A stretch of DNA of 64,000 nt, taken from CAZKNJ01 sp964554185 (lineage in GTDB: Bacteria > 4484-113). Below are positions 56,217 through 64,000 of this stretch, piece by piece. Position 1 is the first letter of the stretch. Each line of letters opens with the position of its first letter. Both the position numbers and the translations under genes were made by a program. The stretch spans positions 20,272 to 84,271 of the forward strand of contig CAZKNJ010000002.1 of assembly GCA_964554185.1 (NCBI GenBank), given 5' to 3'. Below the pieces are notes generated by a model. It was not told where the DNA came from, searched no databases, and saw only the letters and a list, made by a program, of their open reading frames with translations.

Positions 56217-56705
56217 ATGAGACTCTTAACCCTTTTGGCCGTCCTCCTGGCTGCATGCCTGCTGTCGTTCCCCGCTCACGCCGCCAGTACTGATACCGCC
56301 GCCATCAACATCACGGTCAACGACACCTACTATGTCGCCTTGACCGCCGGCGCGGACTGGACTTACACCATTGTCGAGGCTGATTTCCTTAACGGCTATG
56401 CGGTCAGCGGATCGCTGGTGGACGTGATGGATATCGCCGGCAACGCGGCGTACGAGATTACCGCCCAAATGAGCGCGGCGACCTGGGACGCCGGGGTCAC
56501 GCTGCAGATTGACGTTGAGGCCGCGGGGTGGACCAGCCTGAACGATTCCACGGCGACGGTGATAACCGGCCTGGCGTCGGAGGTTGCGGGCAACCAGGAC
56601 GACCTGGACCTGGAGTGGCGGCTCAACGGCATCACCTGGGCCAACACCGACAGCAGCGACGACTGGACCTGCACCGTCACGCTCACCTGCCAGGCGGACA
56701 CTTAG
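56217..56705 (+). CDS. Secreted beta-sandwich protein, pilin-like subunit 1
   Basis: A 162-residue protein with a signal peptide of about 22 residues (MRLLTLLAVLLAACLLSFPA). The mature part, AINITVNDTYYVALTAGADW through NDSTATVITGLASEVAG, ends DDWTCTVTLTCQADT. It resembles secreted fimbrial-type subunits, with conserved Cys near the end and a Trp-Thr strand pattern (DLEWRLNGITWANTDS). It is related to the next gene (both have an alternating DLEW...W pattern and a final T(V/I)xxTI strand). First gene of the four-gene cluster; GGAGGTGATAACGGAG precedes the start. Function inferred from context. Confidence 0.55.
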   Translation: MRLLTLLAVLLAACLLSFPAHAASTDTAAINITVNDTYYVALTAGADWTYTIVEADFLNGYAVSGSLVDVMDIAGNAAYEITAQMSAATWDAGVTLQIDVEAAGWTSLNDSTATVITGLASEVAGNQDDLDLEWRLNGITWANTDSSDDWTCTVTLTCQADT

Positions 56706-56730
56706 GCTAACCGGTAAGGACACCAGCGGA

Positions 56731-57267
56731 ATGGGGGAAGGCCGTAGAGAAAACTCGCGTGCGCGCGCAGCCAGTGTTCACGCGCCGGCTGTGCGCCGTT
56801 TGCGCGACTACCGCCGGTCGGCCCCAAGATACATGCTCGCCGGTTCTATCGTGCTGGCCCTATTGGCAGTGACCCCCGCTCCCGCCCAGGCCCAGTTTGA
56901 CGTCACCGTCCACGGCGACGTCTCGCTGACCGCCACCGAAACCAGCTTCCTCAACGGCTATCACGACTCGTACAACAACACCATCACGTATTCCGCCAGC
57001 GGCCTGTGGGTGATCTACGTGTGCTCGCTGGACGCCGACCTGGGCCAGAGCGACGACGGCTTCTACACCAAGCCGCTGAGCGACCTGGAGTGGAAGCGCT
57101 CCAGCCAATCGTCGTGGAACGCGATGACCACCAGCGATGCTCTTGTGCGGGGGGGGCCGGCGGGCGCCAGCAGCTTTGACATGGACTACCGTTTCCTGTT
57201 GTCGTGGTCGCAGGATAGCGCCGGAGCCTACGGCGCAACTATTCAGTACACCATTACCGCCTTGTGA
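56731..57267 (+). CDS. Secreted beta-sandwich protein, pilin-like subunit 2
   Basis: A 178-residue protein with an Arg-rich N-region and a signal helix (MLAGSIVLALLAVTPAPAQA) ending near QAQ-FD. The mature part has LTATETSFLNGYHDSYNNTI, YVCSLDADLGQSDDGFYTKP, LEWKRSSQSSWNAMTTSDAL and the final strand GAYGATIQYTITAL, which recalls the last donor-strand-like beta strand of fimbrial subunits. Eight G in a row (57149-57156) lie in the coding sequence. ATG 56731 is used; an ATG at 56833 would start at the signal helix. Paralogue of the upstream gene. Confidence 0.5.
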   Translation: MGEGRRENSRARAASVHAPAVRRLRDYRRSAPRYMLAGSIVLALLAVTPAPAQAQFDVTVHGDVSLTATETSFLNGYHDSYNNTITYSASGLWVIYVCSLDADLGQSDDGFYTKPLSDLEWKRSSQSSWNAMTTSDALVRGGPAGASSFDMDYRFLLSWSQDSAGAYGATIQYTITAL

Positions 57268-57329
57268 ACGGGCTGGTAAGGTGAAGGTTGATACCCGGCT
57301 CTCCGAGCCGGCAATGGGAGGAAGGTGAT

Positions 57330-58154
57330 ATGCGGGTATCGCAGCTTCTGCGCTGCGCATTGCTGGCAGCCGCTGCACTGGCGGCATGGTCGCTCGTCGC
57401 GGGAGCGAACTTCTCGGTGAATGTCGCGCCAGCTGACCTGGAGCTCGCGCCCGGCGAGACCTACACCGGCTACGTGACCGCGACCAACAGCGGCGAAGAG
57501 GAAGTCCGCCTGCGCGCTTACCTCGGCGACTGGCGCACCACTCCGGACGGAATGGAGTACTTCGCGCCCGGCGAGTTCCCGCGCGGAGCAGCCACCTGGA
57601 TGAAGCTCAGCCCGTCCCAGCTCGCCCTCCCTCCCGGCGGTGCCGAGCGCATCTACTACGAGATAGCCGTCCCCGAGGACGCTACGCTGGCCGGCAGCTA
57701 CTGGGCCATGATCTTCGTGGAGGACGCCTCCGCCCAGCCCCTCGCCCCGCCGGAAGGGGAGGAGCAGCCGCAAATGGCCATCCGCACGCTGCTGCGCTAC
57801 GGCGTACAGGTCTTCGTCACCATCCCCGGCACCGAGATCCGCGGCGCGGTGTTTACCGGCACCGGCCTGGCGCCGGTGGAAGGCGGTTTTGACCTGTCCG
57901 CCACCATTGAGAACCGGGGCAACATCCACTTGCGCCCCACCACCTGGCTGGAGCTGCGCAGCGCCGCCGGTGACACCGTGTATTCCGCCGAGCATATGCG
58001 GCTCACCGTGCTGCCGGGCTGCACCCGCGAATACAAGTTTGAGCTGCGCCACCTGACCCTGCCGCCGGGCAAGTACTACGCGCTGGTCATCGCCGATTAC
58101 GGCGCGCCGACGCTGGTAGCGGCGCAGGCCGAACTGGAGGTCGCCGGAGAATAG
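57330..58154 (+). CDS. PapD-like periplasmic chaperone-type protein
   Basis: A 274-residue secreted protein with signal peptide 1-26. It has two immunoglobulin-like domains: the first with NVAPADLELAPGETYTGYVT and NSGEEEVRLRAYLGDWRTT, then a G1-strand-like stretch LAGSYWAMIFVEDASAQP; the second near ATIENRGNIHLRPTTWLELR. This two-domain beta-sandwich plan with a conserved Tyr/Trp-rich strand resembles fimbrial periplasmic chaperones. Good GGAAGGTGAT ribosome-binding site. Its stop is followed immediately by the start of the outer-membrane gene. The assignment is by fold reasoning, not by a database hit. Confidence 0.5.
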   Translation: MRVSQLLRCALLAAAALAAWSLVAGANFSVNVAPADLELAPGETYTGYVTATNSGEEEVRLRAYLGDWRTTPDGMEYFAPGEFPRGAATWMKLSPSQLALPPGGAERIYYEIAVPEDATLAGSYWAMIFVEDASAQPLAPPEGEEQPQMAIRTLLRYGVQVFVTIPGTEIRGAVFTGTGLAPVEGGFDLSATIENRGNIHLRPTTWLELRSAAGDTVYSAEHMRLTVLPGCTREYKFELRHLTLPPGKYYALVIADYGAPTLVAAQAELEVAGE

Positions 58155-60995
58155 ATGCCGCCGGCTGCGCACAATCCGCAGCAAACCATTAGGCTTCACC
58201 GCCGCGCGCCTGCGCCCCTCATTGCGCTGATGCTCCTTGCCTCCATCCTGCTCGCCTCGGCGGGAGCGGTAGCGCAAAGCTCCGGCGTGCGCGTCATCGC
58301 CAACACCGCGCAGCTGGAAGCGGTGCCCGGGCAAATCGTCTCCGCCACTTTCCGCGTCATTAACGAGACCGCGGACACCCGCGAGTTTGAGCCGAGCGCG
58401 GAGCTTCCCGCCGGCTGGCAGCTCGTTTCGCAGTTCTTCCCCTTCACCTTGGAGCCGGGTGCGGAGCATTTGCTCTTCACCGCGGTCGCCGTTCCCAAGT
58501 ACGCGCTGGCGGACAGCTACACGGTTAGCATCGCGGTGGCGGACACTCACGCTGCCGGCATCGCGGACATGGCTGAAGTGCAGATCGTCGTCCTGCCCTT
58601 CGCCAATGTGGAGGTGCTGCCGGAGCCCGGCGAATACCGCATTCTCGCGGGCGACGAATATACCCGCACCTTCACCGTCGCCAACCGCAGCAATGCCACC
58701 AGCCGCTTCCGCGTCTCCGCCGAGGCCACTCCGCGCTGGGAGATTACGGTGGAGCCCCGCGAGTTCACCCTCGCCGCCGGCGCGTCGCAGGAAGTCTCAG
58801 TGACCGTGCAGACGCCGCTGGACGTGCACAAGGAGCTGCCCCACCGCGTAGTGCTGCGCGCAACTGCGCTTGACCTGGACTTTGGCCGGATGCAGGCGCA
58901 GGGCGCCGCCACCACCGCGGTTTTCCCGCGCACGCTCACCGGCGAGATGCACGAAGCGCTGCACGGAACCTACGGCTTCACCTTCGCCTGGGACGACAGC
59001 GGCGACGCCGCCATGCAGGCGCGATTGGATCTGGACGGCTCCCTGGGCGACGGCCGGCACGGCGAAGTGTACTTCGTCGGCCCCTACCTCTCCCGCTGGT
59101 CCGGTCAGCGGTTCCTGGAGCCTGACAGCTTCCGCGTGGAGTACCGCGACGAGGCGCGCGGCGGCTTCCGCCTGGGCGACGGCCAACTGAATGTCACCCC
59201 GCTCACCGAGCGCTACTTCTACGGGCGCGGCCTGGACGCGGAAGTGAAGGGCGACCCGCTGTCGCTTAGGCTGTTTACCGCCAAGCGCCGCGACGCGTGG
59301 ATACCCGAGCGCATCTCCGGCGCGCAACTGGCGGCGGAACCTTCGGACGACTGGCGCTTCACCCTCACGGCGTTACGCCGCGAGGAACTGGATGCGCCCG
59401 CCTACCTGAACCGCGGCACCGCGGACGGCTCGCTTGCGAGCCTCGCGGTGGAGGCCACCCCGGCAGAAGGCGTGGAACTCTCCGGCGAATTTGGCGCCGG
59501 CAAGTATGACAACGGCAAGGGCGCGGGCAGCCAGAGCGGTGAAGGCTACCGGCTGGCGGCCGATGTCGTGCGCGGCGGCTTCAACTTCAGCGGCGAGCTC
59601 GTCCGCGCCGATAGCGCTTTCCCCGGCTACTGGCAGGACGCGCGGCTGGCCCGGGCGCACTTCAGCGTGGAGCTGGCCCGCAACCTGCGGCTGTGGGGCA
59701 CCCTGGGGGACACCCAGTGGAACGTCGCCGGCGACCCCACGTCCGCCAGCTCGCGCAACCGCACCCGGCAGGCCGGCCTCAGCTTCCCCGCCGGGCCGCT
59801 GGGGCGCGCCAGCGTCTACCGGAGCTGGCAGTTGCGCGAAGACGCCAACCTGCGCCGCTGGGACGAGCGCGAGGAGGCCTGGAACTTCCAGCTCTACCGC
59901 GACCTGGGCGACCTCTCGCTCACCGGCGTGGCCGAGCTGGGCGAACGCGACGACCGGCTCACCGGCGGCCGCCGCGACCTGGAGCGCTACCGGTTGATGT
60001 TCAGCGCCAGCCCCACCAGCGCCGCTACCTTCGCAGGCGGCTACAGCTGGCACACCGAACAGGAGTTCGCCTCCGGCGCGCACGTGGACAGCGACCAGTT
60101 CTGGCTGGACGCCGACCTGCGGCTCAACCGCGCCAGCTACCTGCGCCTGGGCTACTCCCGCAACGGCGGCTACGGCGCGACTTACGATTGGCTGCGCGCG
60201 GAACTGGGCTATGACGCCGGCGGGCCGCAACTTAAGCTCAAGGCGCTGCGCCGCGGCGGCGCGCTGGGGGGTGAAACCGCGCTGGGGCTCGACGTGCTGT
60301 TCCCGCTCACGGTGCCGGTTTCGTGGCTGCCCACCAGCGGCGCGGCCGAAGGCCGCATTTACCACCGCGACGGGATGGAAGTGCCTCTCGCGGGCGTGGT
60401 CGTCATCGTGGACGGCAGCAAGGTCGCCACCGATGCCGGCGGGCGCTTCCGCTTCCCCACGCTGCCCGCGGGCGAATATGAATTGCGCCTGGAGCGCAGC
60501 ACCCTAGGCTTCGCCCTCGTGCCCGACGTGCCGCAGCCGCTCAAGTTCACCGTCCAGCCTGGCAAGACCGCGCAGCTTGATATCCCCGTGGTAGCAGCCG
60601 CATCCGTTAGCGGACGCGTGGTGTTCAAGCCTCACGGCAACGGCGAGCCCATCCCGGAAGACGCTTCCATCGGCCTCAACAACCTTCCGCGTGGCGGGCC
60701 GCCGCCCGCGCCGGGCGCTCCCGGCTCATATCCAGCGGCCGTGAGCGGGGTAACCGTAACGCTCTCCGGCGAAATGGGCACCTTCACCCAGGTCACGACC
60801 GCCGATGGCAGCTTCAGCTTCGCCGACCTGCGGCCGGGACAGTGGACGCTATCGGTGGCGCCGGAGCAGCTGCCGGAGTACTGCGCGCTGGCGCCGATGA
60901 AGTTCGCGCTGGAGCTCACCCCCGGAGAGACCGCCGAAGACTACACCTTCGTCCTCTCCCCCGCCCCCCGCGAGATAATCATCACCGCGCACTCG
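58155..60995 (+). CDS. Usher-like outer-membrane protein, 3' end in a gap
   Basis: At least 947 residues. Signal helix (APLIALMLLASILLASAGAV) then two NEW3-like beta-sandwich domains (about 45-250; IVSATFRVINETADTREFEP). Residues about 255-725 look like a large beta-barrel of amphipathic strands with alternating aromatic and polar residues (GRHGEVYFVGPYLSRWSGQR, RGGFRLGDGQLNVTPLTERY). Then come two carboxypeptidase-regulatory-like beta domains (GVVVIVDGSKVATDAGGRFR; AVSGVTVTLSGEMGTFTQVT), like the C-terminal part of ushers. The barrel and the chaperone-like gene upstream suggest a divergent chaperone-usher exporter. Apparent continuation beyond the N run into tRNA-antisense sequence is not coding. 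Confidence 0.55.
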
Positions 60996-61095
60996 NNNNN
61001 NNNNNNNNNNNNNNNNNNNNNNNNNNNNNNNNNNNNNNNNNNNNNNNNNNNNNNNNNNNNNNNNNNNNNNNNNNNNNNNNNNNNNNNNNNNNNNN
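60996..61095. other. 100-N scaffold gap (real)
   Basis: The usher-like gene is interrupted here. The right flank is a dispersed repeat (TTGCTGGCGACTGGCAGCTGG). Confidence 0.8.
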
Positions 61096-61146
61096 GCTTT
61101 CCTCTCTTGCTGGCGACTGGCAGCTGGCCGCTGGCCTGCTGCACCG

Positions 61147-61231
61147 CGGAGGGGGAGGGATTCGAACCCCCGGAGCATTGCTGCTCAGTGGTTTTCAAGA
61201 CCACCGCCATCGTCCACTCGGCCACCCCTCC
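61147..61231 (-). tRNA. tRNA-Ser (anticodon TGA)
   Basis: An 85-base gene on the minus strand. The acceptor stem GGAGGGG pairs with CCCCTCC, the D-arm has GCCGAGTGG, the anticodon loop CTTGAAA carries TGA, a long variable arm follows, and the T-arm is GGGGGTTCGAATCCC. CCA is not encoded. Confidence 0.92.
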
Positions 61232-61280
61232 GGAGTATGCGGCGCGACTCGCTGCGAATGCCTCAGCATTGCGCCCGGGC

Positions 61281-62339
61281 TTATTGTATCGCTTCGCTCT
61301 GCTTACTAAACTGCCGGCGCCTCGCCCGGCGCGGCCAGCCGCCGCGCAGCCACAGGAAAAACGCGCCGAACAGCGCCACGCTGAACAGCAGCTTCGCCAG
61401 GTACACCGGCAGCCGCTCGCCGAAGGTCAAAAGCGAGCGGTCCACGATGAGCTCCCCGCCCAGCGGCGTGATGAACCCTTCAATCAGCCCGGCGATGACC
61501 AGCAGTATCACCGCCGCCAGCACCAGCTGGAAAACCTCCCGCGCGGTTTCGGCCAGCGCCCGCGAACGCGTCCGTCGCCCGGGGAACATCCACGACGCCC
61601 CCAGCGCCAGCCCGGCGGTGGCGCTCAGCGCGATGGCGGGTATTTCCAGCACGCCGTGGGGCAGCACCCCCGCCCAGAAATACCAGCCCAGCTCCGGCGC
61701 GCCGGTGTAAGCGCCGGTCACGGTGTACAGCGCCGCAATGTAGCCCAGCATATAGCCGTTTTTCAGCACTACCACCAGCGTGCCGTAGGCCAGCAGCAGC
61801 CCCACGATGAACGACACCACCGCGAGGAGCGAGTTGTTGAGGATGATGGCGGCGCCGGCCTGCGGGCGCATCTGCGCCGGAATATCCGCTGCAAGCGCCC
61901 AGCTTTCGTCGCTGGCCACCGTCTCCTGGAAATGCTGCACCAGCCCCGGCCCCAGCATCAGCCTCGGCGAAGTCTCGTCGCCTGCGAGCACCGCCGCCGC
62001 TCCCACCAACGCCGCGATGAGCATTACTACAATCACGAGATTCAGTGGCACGCGGTAGCGGTAGAGCACCTTCGGCGTGTCCAGGTAGAAGCGGCGGAGA
62101 AACTCAAAGGGTGGCCGCCGGTAGAATGGCAGCGCGCCATAAACTTCGTTGAAGCTGCGCGAGACCAGCTCCTGCAGCGCCGCCTTCTGCGCCGCGTCCA
62201 GCTCGGTGGTGAGCGACAGATCGGCCGACACCCGCTCGTGCAGCGCGATTAGCTCCCGCGCCTGGTCAAACGTGAGGCGTCCGCCGCGCTTCAAGCGCAG
62301 CAGCTCCTCCAGCCGCAGGTAGGGGCTTTGCTCCGCCAT
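61281..62339 (-). CDS. SpoIIM/DUF95 family integral membrane protein
   Basis: A 352-residue membrane protein with a cytoplasmic N-terminal helix region and about five transmembrane segments. The family signature is PHGVLEIPAIALSATAGLAL. Others are VVVLKNGYMLGYIAALYTV and LVLAAVILLVIAGLIEGF. SpoIIM acts in engulfment in endospore formers, but the family is widespread in non-sporulating bacteria and archaea, with unknown roles. ATG 62339. Followed by yjbQ on the same strand. Confidence 0.82.
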   Translation of the reverse strand: MAEQSPYLRLEELLRLKRGGRLTFDQARELIALHERVSADLSLTTELDAAQKAALQELVSRSFNEVYGALPFYRRPPFEFLRRFYLDTPKVLYRYRVPLNLVIVVMLIAALVGAAAVLAGDETSPRLMLGPGLVQHFQETVASDESWALAADIPAQMRPQAGAAIILNNSLLAVVSFIVGLLLAYGTLVVVLKNGYMLGYIAALYTVTGAYTGAPELGWYFWAGVLPHGVLEIPAIALSATAGLALGASWMFPGRRTRSRALAETAREVFQLVLAAVILLVIAGLIEGFITPLGGELIVDRSLLTFGERLPVYLAKLLFSVALFGAFFLWLRGGWPRRARRRQFSKQSEAIQ

Positions 62340-62342
62340 CGG

Positions 62343-62739
62343 TTACACTCCGCCGGCCACCACCGTCACCTGCACCCGGCGGCTGCGCGGCCCGTCGAAG
62401 TCGCAGAACACCACGCCCTGCCAGGTGCCGAGCGCCAGCTTCCCGCCGCTGATGGGTATCGTCAGGCTGCAACCCACCAGCGAGGACTTCACGTGCGCAG
62501 GGCTGTTGCCCTCGGCGTGCTCAAAGCGCAGCCCGTCGGGCACCGCCTTTCGCAGCGCCATCAGGATGTCGGACTTCACGTCCGGGTCGGCGTTCTCGTT
62601 GATGGTCAGGCCGGCGGTGGTGTGGCGGCAAAACACGCAGCACAAGCCTTCCTGCACGCCGGTGGCGCGCACCGCCTCCTCCACCTCGCGGGTGATGTCC
62701 ACCATCTCCTCGCGCGAATGCGTTTTCACCGGAATCTCC
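62343..62739 (-). CDS. YjbQ/UPF0047 family protein, 5' end in a gap
   Basis: About 132 residues remain: VEEAVRATGVQEGLCCVFCR HTTAGLTINE, then MALRKAVPDGLRFEHAEGNS and GTWQGVVFCDFDGPRSRRVQ. The family (COG0432) is thought to bind metal and has been linked to thiamine phosphate synthesis; role unproven. The start codon lies in the N run (about 10-15 residues missing). Four bases upstream of the SpoIIM-like gene. Confidence 0.85.
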
Positions 62740-62839
62740 NNNNNNNNNNNNNNNNNNNNNNNNNNNNNNNNNNNNNNNNNNNNNNNNNNNNNNNNNNNNN
62801 NNNNNNNNNNNNNNNNNNNNNNNNNNNNNNNNNNNNNNN
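62740..62839. other. 100-N scaffold gap (real)
   Basis: No overlap between flanks. Removes the 5' end of the yjbQ gene and its promoter. Confidence 0.8.
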
Positions 62840-62884
62840 AACGCGCAACGCAAGCCCGCACTTGGCGTTAACGCGCGTACGCGC

Positions 62885-62890
62885 TATAAT
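62885..62890 (+). promoter_or_regulatory. -10 box for the small protein gene
   Basis: TATAAT, giving a leader of about 40 bases before ATG 62935, which contains AGGTGAC. Confidence 0.35.
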
Positions 62891-62934
62891 GGGGTCATCA
62901 TCCGGTAATATCTTTGCATTCATAGGTGACGGTT

Positions 62935-63150
62935 ATGCCAAGTGTTTTTGACAATCCTCAGGAGGAAAAAGAGTACCTGGAACAGGTCAAGCGCGAGCTT
63001 GACGCCGCCACGACCAAGCAGGACGTCGCGGAAGTGTGGAAGCGCCACTACTTGAAAGTGGGCCACCGCAAGCTGGGAAGGTTGCTGCTCGGCCGTGACA
63101 TGGAAAGCGTTATGTCCGGCGGCCGCGCCCGCAAGCGCGGTGGGGAGTAG
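62935..63150 (+). CDS. Small hypothetical protein (71 residues)
   Basis: MPSVFDNPQEEKEYLEQVKR then ELDAATTKQDVAEVWKRHYL and KVGHRKLGRLLLGRDMESVM. Charged and predicted helical, with a basic end (GGRARKRGGE), possibly nucleic-acid binding. No family recognised. ATG 62935 with GGTGAC upstream; a GTG at 62926 would add three residues. Confidence 0.55.
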   Translation: MPSVFDNPQEEKEYLEQVKRELDAATTKQDVAEVWKRHYLKVGHRKLGRLLLGRDMESVMSGGRARKRGGE

Positions 63151-63215
63151 GCGCGGGCACCTTCGTCCCACCTGACCCAATCCGGGTTCCCCCCGAACCG
63201 CCGGAAGCTTCACCG

Positions 63216-63881
63216 GTGAACGGCAATCTTTGCGTCGTGCGCTGCGAGGCGCGGCACCATGACGCCGTGCGCGGGATCTGCTTGCGCACCGGTTTTCTGG
63301 GAGAGGACCTCACCGGCCGCCTGGAGCACCCCTCGCTGTTTCTGGACCTGACCACGCATTACTTCCTGGAAGTGGCGCGCGAGGGCGCATTTGTGGCCGA
63401 GCATAGCGGCACGGCCGTGGGCTACATTTTCACCGTGGCGGACGCCGGTGCAGCCGCAAGGTTCAACCGCTGGTACTACCCCCAGCGCGTGATGCGCGAG
63501 CTCTGGCGGATGCGTGCGCTGTCAGCCCGCGACCGGCAGTATTACGGCGCCTACCTGCGCGCTCATTTGCGCGGCGAGTTCCGCTTCCCGCGGTTGCGGG
63601 AGTATCCCTCCACGCTTCACCTGAACGTCGCGCCCGGGCGGCAGCGATTGGGCGTGGGCGGCGCGTTGCTGGCGGCGGGGCTGGATTACCTCGCGGGCGC
63701 GGGTTCGCCGGGCGTGCAGCTACTGACCACCAGCGCCAATGGGAAGATGCTCGCGTTCGTCCAGCGCCAAGGCTTCGCCCAGCTCGCCTCCCGCCCGGCC
63801 CGGCTCTACGAGTCCTTCGGCCTGACGGGGATCCAGCACGTGGTCTATGGGAAGAAGCTGCCGGCCTCCACAATGCCTTGA
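63216..63881 (+). CDS. GNAT-family N-acetyltransferase
   Basis: A 221-residue acetyltransferase. VVRCEARHHDAVRGICLRT starts the fold; the acetyl-CoA loop is at LHLNVAPGRQRLGVGGALLA (the R/Q-x-x-G-x-G/A motif), and the final region has SANGKMLAFVQRQGFAQLAS. The substrate is unknown. Starts at GTG 63216; the ribosome-binding site GGAAG is seven bases upstream. Confidence 0.78.
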   Translation: MNGNLCVVRCEARHHDAVRGICLRTGFLGEDLTGRLEHPSLFLDLTTHYFLEVAREGAFVAEHSGTAVGYIFTVADAGAAARFNRWYYPQRVMRELWRMRALSARDRQYYGAYLRAHLRGEFRFPRLREYPSTLHLNVAPGRQRLGVGGALLAAGLDYLAGAGSPGVQLLTTSANGKMLAFVQRQGFAQLASRPARLYESFGLTGIQHVVYGKKLPASTMP

Positions 63882-63949
63882 ACGTGGAGGAACAACTGCT
63901 CCGTTAACAGTTGACTCTTACACACCATCTGGCATTCTTGTAGACAGTA

Positions 63950-64000
63950 CTACTTCCCTATCATCCTCCCCCAGAGCTCATCCACCCGCCGCTTCACCTC
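63950..64000 (-). CDS. 3' end of a gene beyond the right edge
   Basis: The minus-strand frame reads EVKRRVDELWGRMIGK-stop, an amphipathic helix, with no interruption for 17 codons. The rest lies outside the window, so no identity can be given. The 63882-63949 stretch holds no gene. Confidence 0.4.
   Translation of the reverse strand, partial: EVKRRVDELWGRMIGK

Noticed and set aside
58155..62252. 1365-codon frame running from the usher-like gene across the N run
   Set aside because: After the gap it reads antisense to tRNA-Ser and the SpoIIM-like gene, with low-complexity content. Only the part to 60995 is coding.
1..64000. CRISPR array, prophage, insertion sequence or rRNA operon
   Set aside because: No regularly spaced direct repeats, transposase or integrase genes, terminal inverted repeats or rRNA sequence were found.

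Overview
The window is GC-rich bacterial DNA, about 60-65% G+C by eye, and densely coded. It probably comes from a metagenome or draft scaffold: it holds six runs of exactly 100 N, and two of these are bounded by an identical 55-base sequence on both sides. The organism looks diderm (LptB-type ABC ATPase, LptA/OstA-like protein, usher-like outer-membrane protein, several lipoproteins) and flagellated (large flagellin, HD-GYP protein). NfnAB-type ferredoxin/NAD(P) flavoproteins and a NifX/Mrp-like iron-sulfur cluster suggest anaerobic or low-potential redox metabolism. ProRS of the archaeal type and a dimeric GlyRS fit a deep-branching, poorly sampled lineage. I cannot name the phylum from sequence alone.

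Layout. 1-2.4 kb: 3'-truncated pdxS, yggT, an LptA-like gene and ssb. 2.5-6.7 kb: flagellin with an elaborate leader, then an HD-GYP protein. 6.7-9.7 kb: two secreted proteins of unknown role. 9.8-14.7 kb: mutS2, a MazF-type toxin-antitoxin pair with an operator array, pyrE and amrS. 14.7-19.7 kb: three trypsin/PDZ paralogues, of which only the middle one keeps its catalytic triad, then proS. 19.7-22.7 kb: pseudopilin-like paralogues and a DUF5615/DUF433 pair. 22.7-28.7 kb: polyprenyl synthase, rsmB, nfnAB and a LexA-like repressor. 28.9-33.4 kb: a TPR pair and a five-gene NifX/Mrp/DUF5320 operon. 33.5-36.6 kb: pepA, a small lipoprotein and glyS. 36.7-37.9 kb: an AT-richer two-gene accessory pair (DUF1828/1829 type). 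38-45 kb: mutS, yqeK, an LCP-family gene, nusB, a lipoprotein and an aldehyde dehydrogenase. 45-52.4 kb: subtilase lipoprotein with a coupled partner, an MBL-fold hydrolase, lptB, hicBA and gyrB. 52.6-61 kb: an IPT/TIG lipoprotein, then a four-gene secreted cluster resembling a divergent chaperone-usher system. 61-64 kb: tRNA-Ser, SpoIIM-like protein, YjbQ, a small protein, a GNAT enzyme and the 3' end of another gene.

Two themes run through the window. Many genes have a TATAAT-like -10 box only 6-13 bases before the start codon, so leaderless or nearly leaderless transcripts are probably common. Surface and mobile functions cluster at 45-61 kb, among intergenic inverted repeats, long G/C homopolymers and assembly breaks. 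The strongest candidates for something undescribed are the usher-like cluster at 56.2-61.0 kb, the hicBA cassette flanked by duplicated lptB 3' ends, and the flagellin leader with a short upstream ORF and a Shine-Dalgarno sequence displayed in a hairpin loop.
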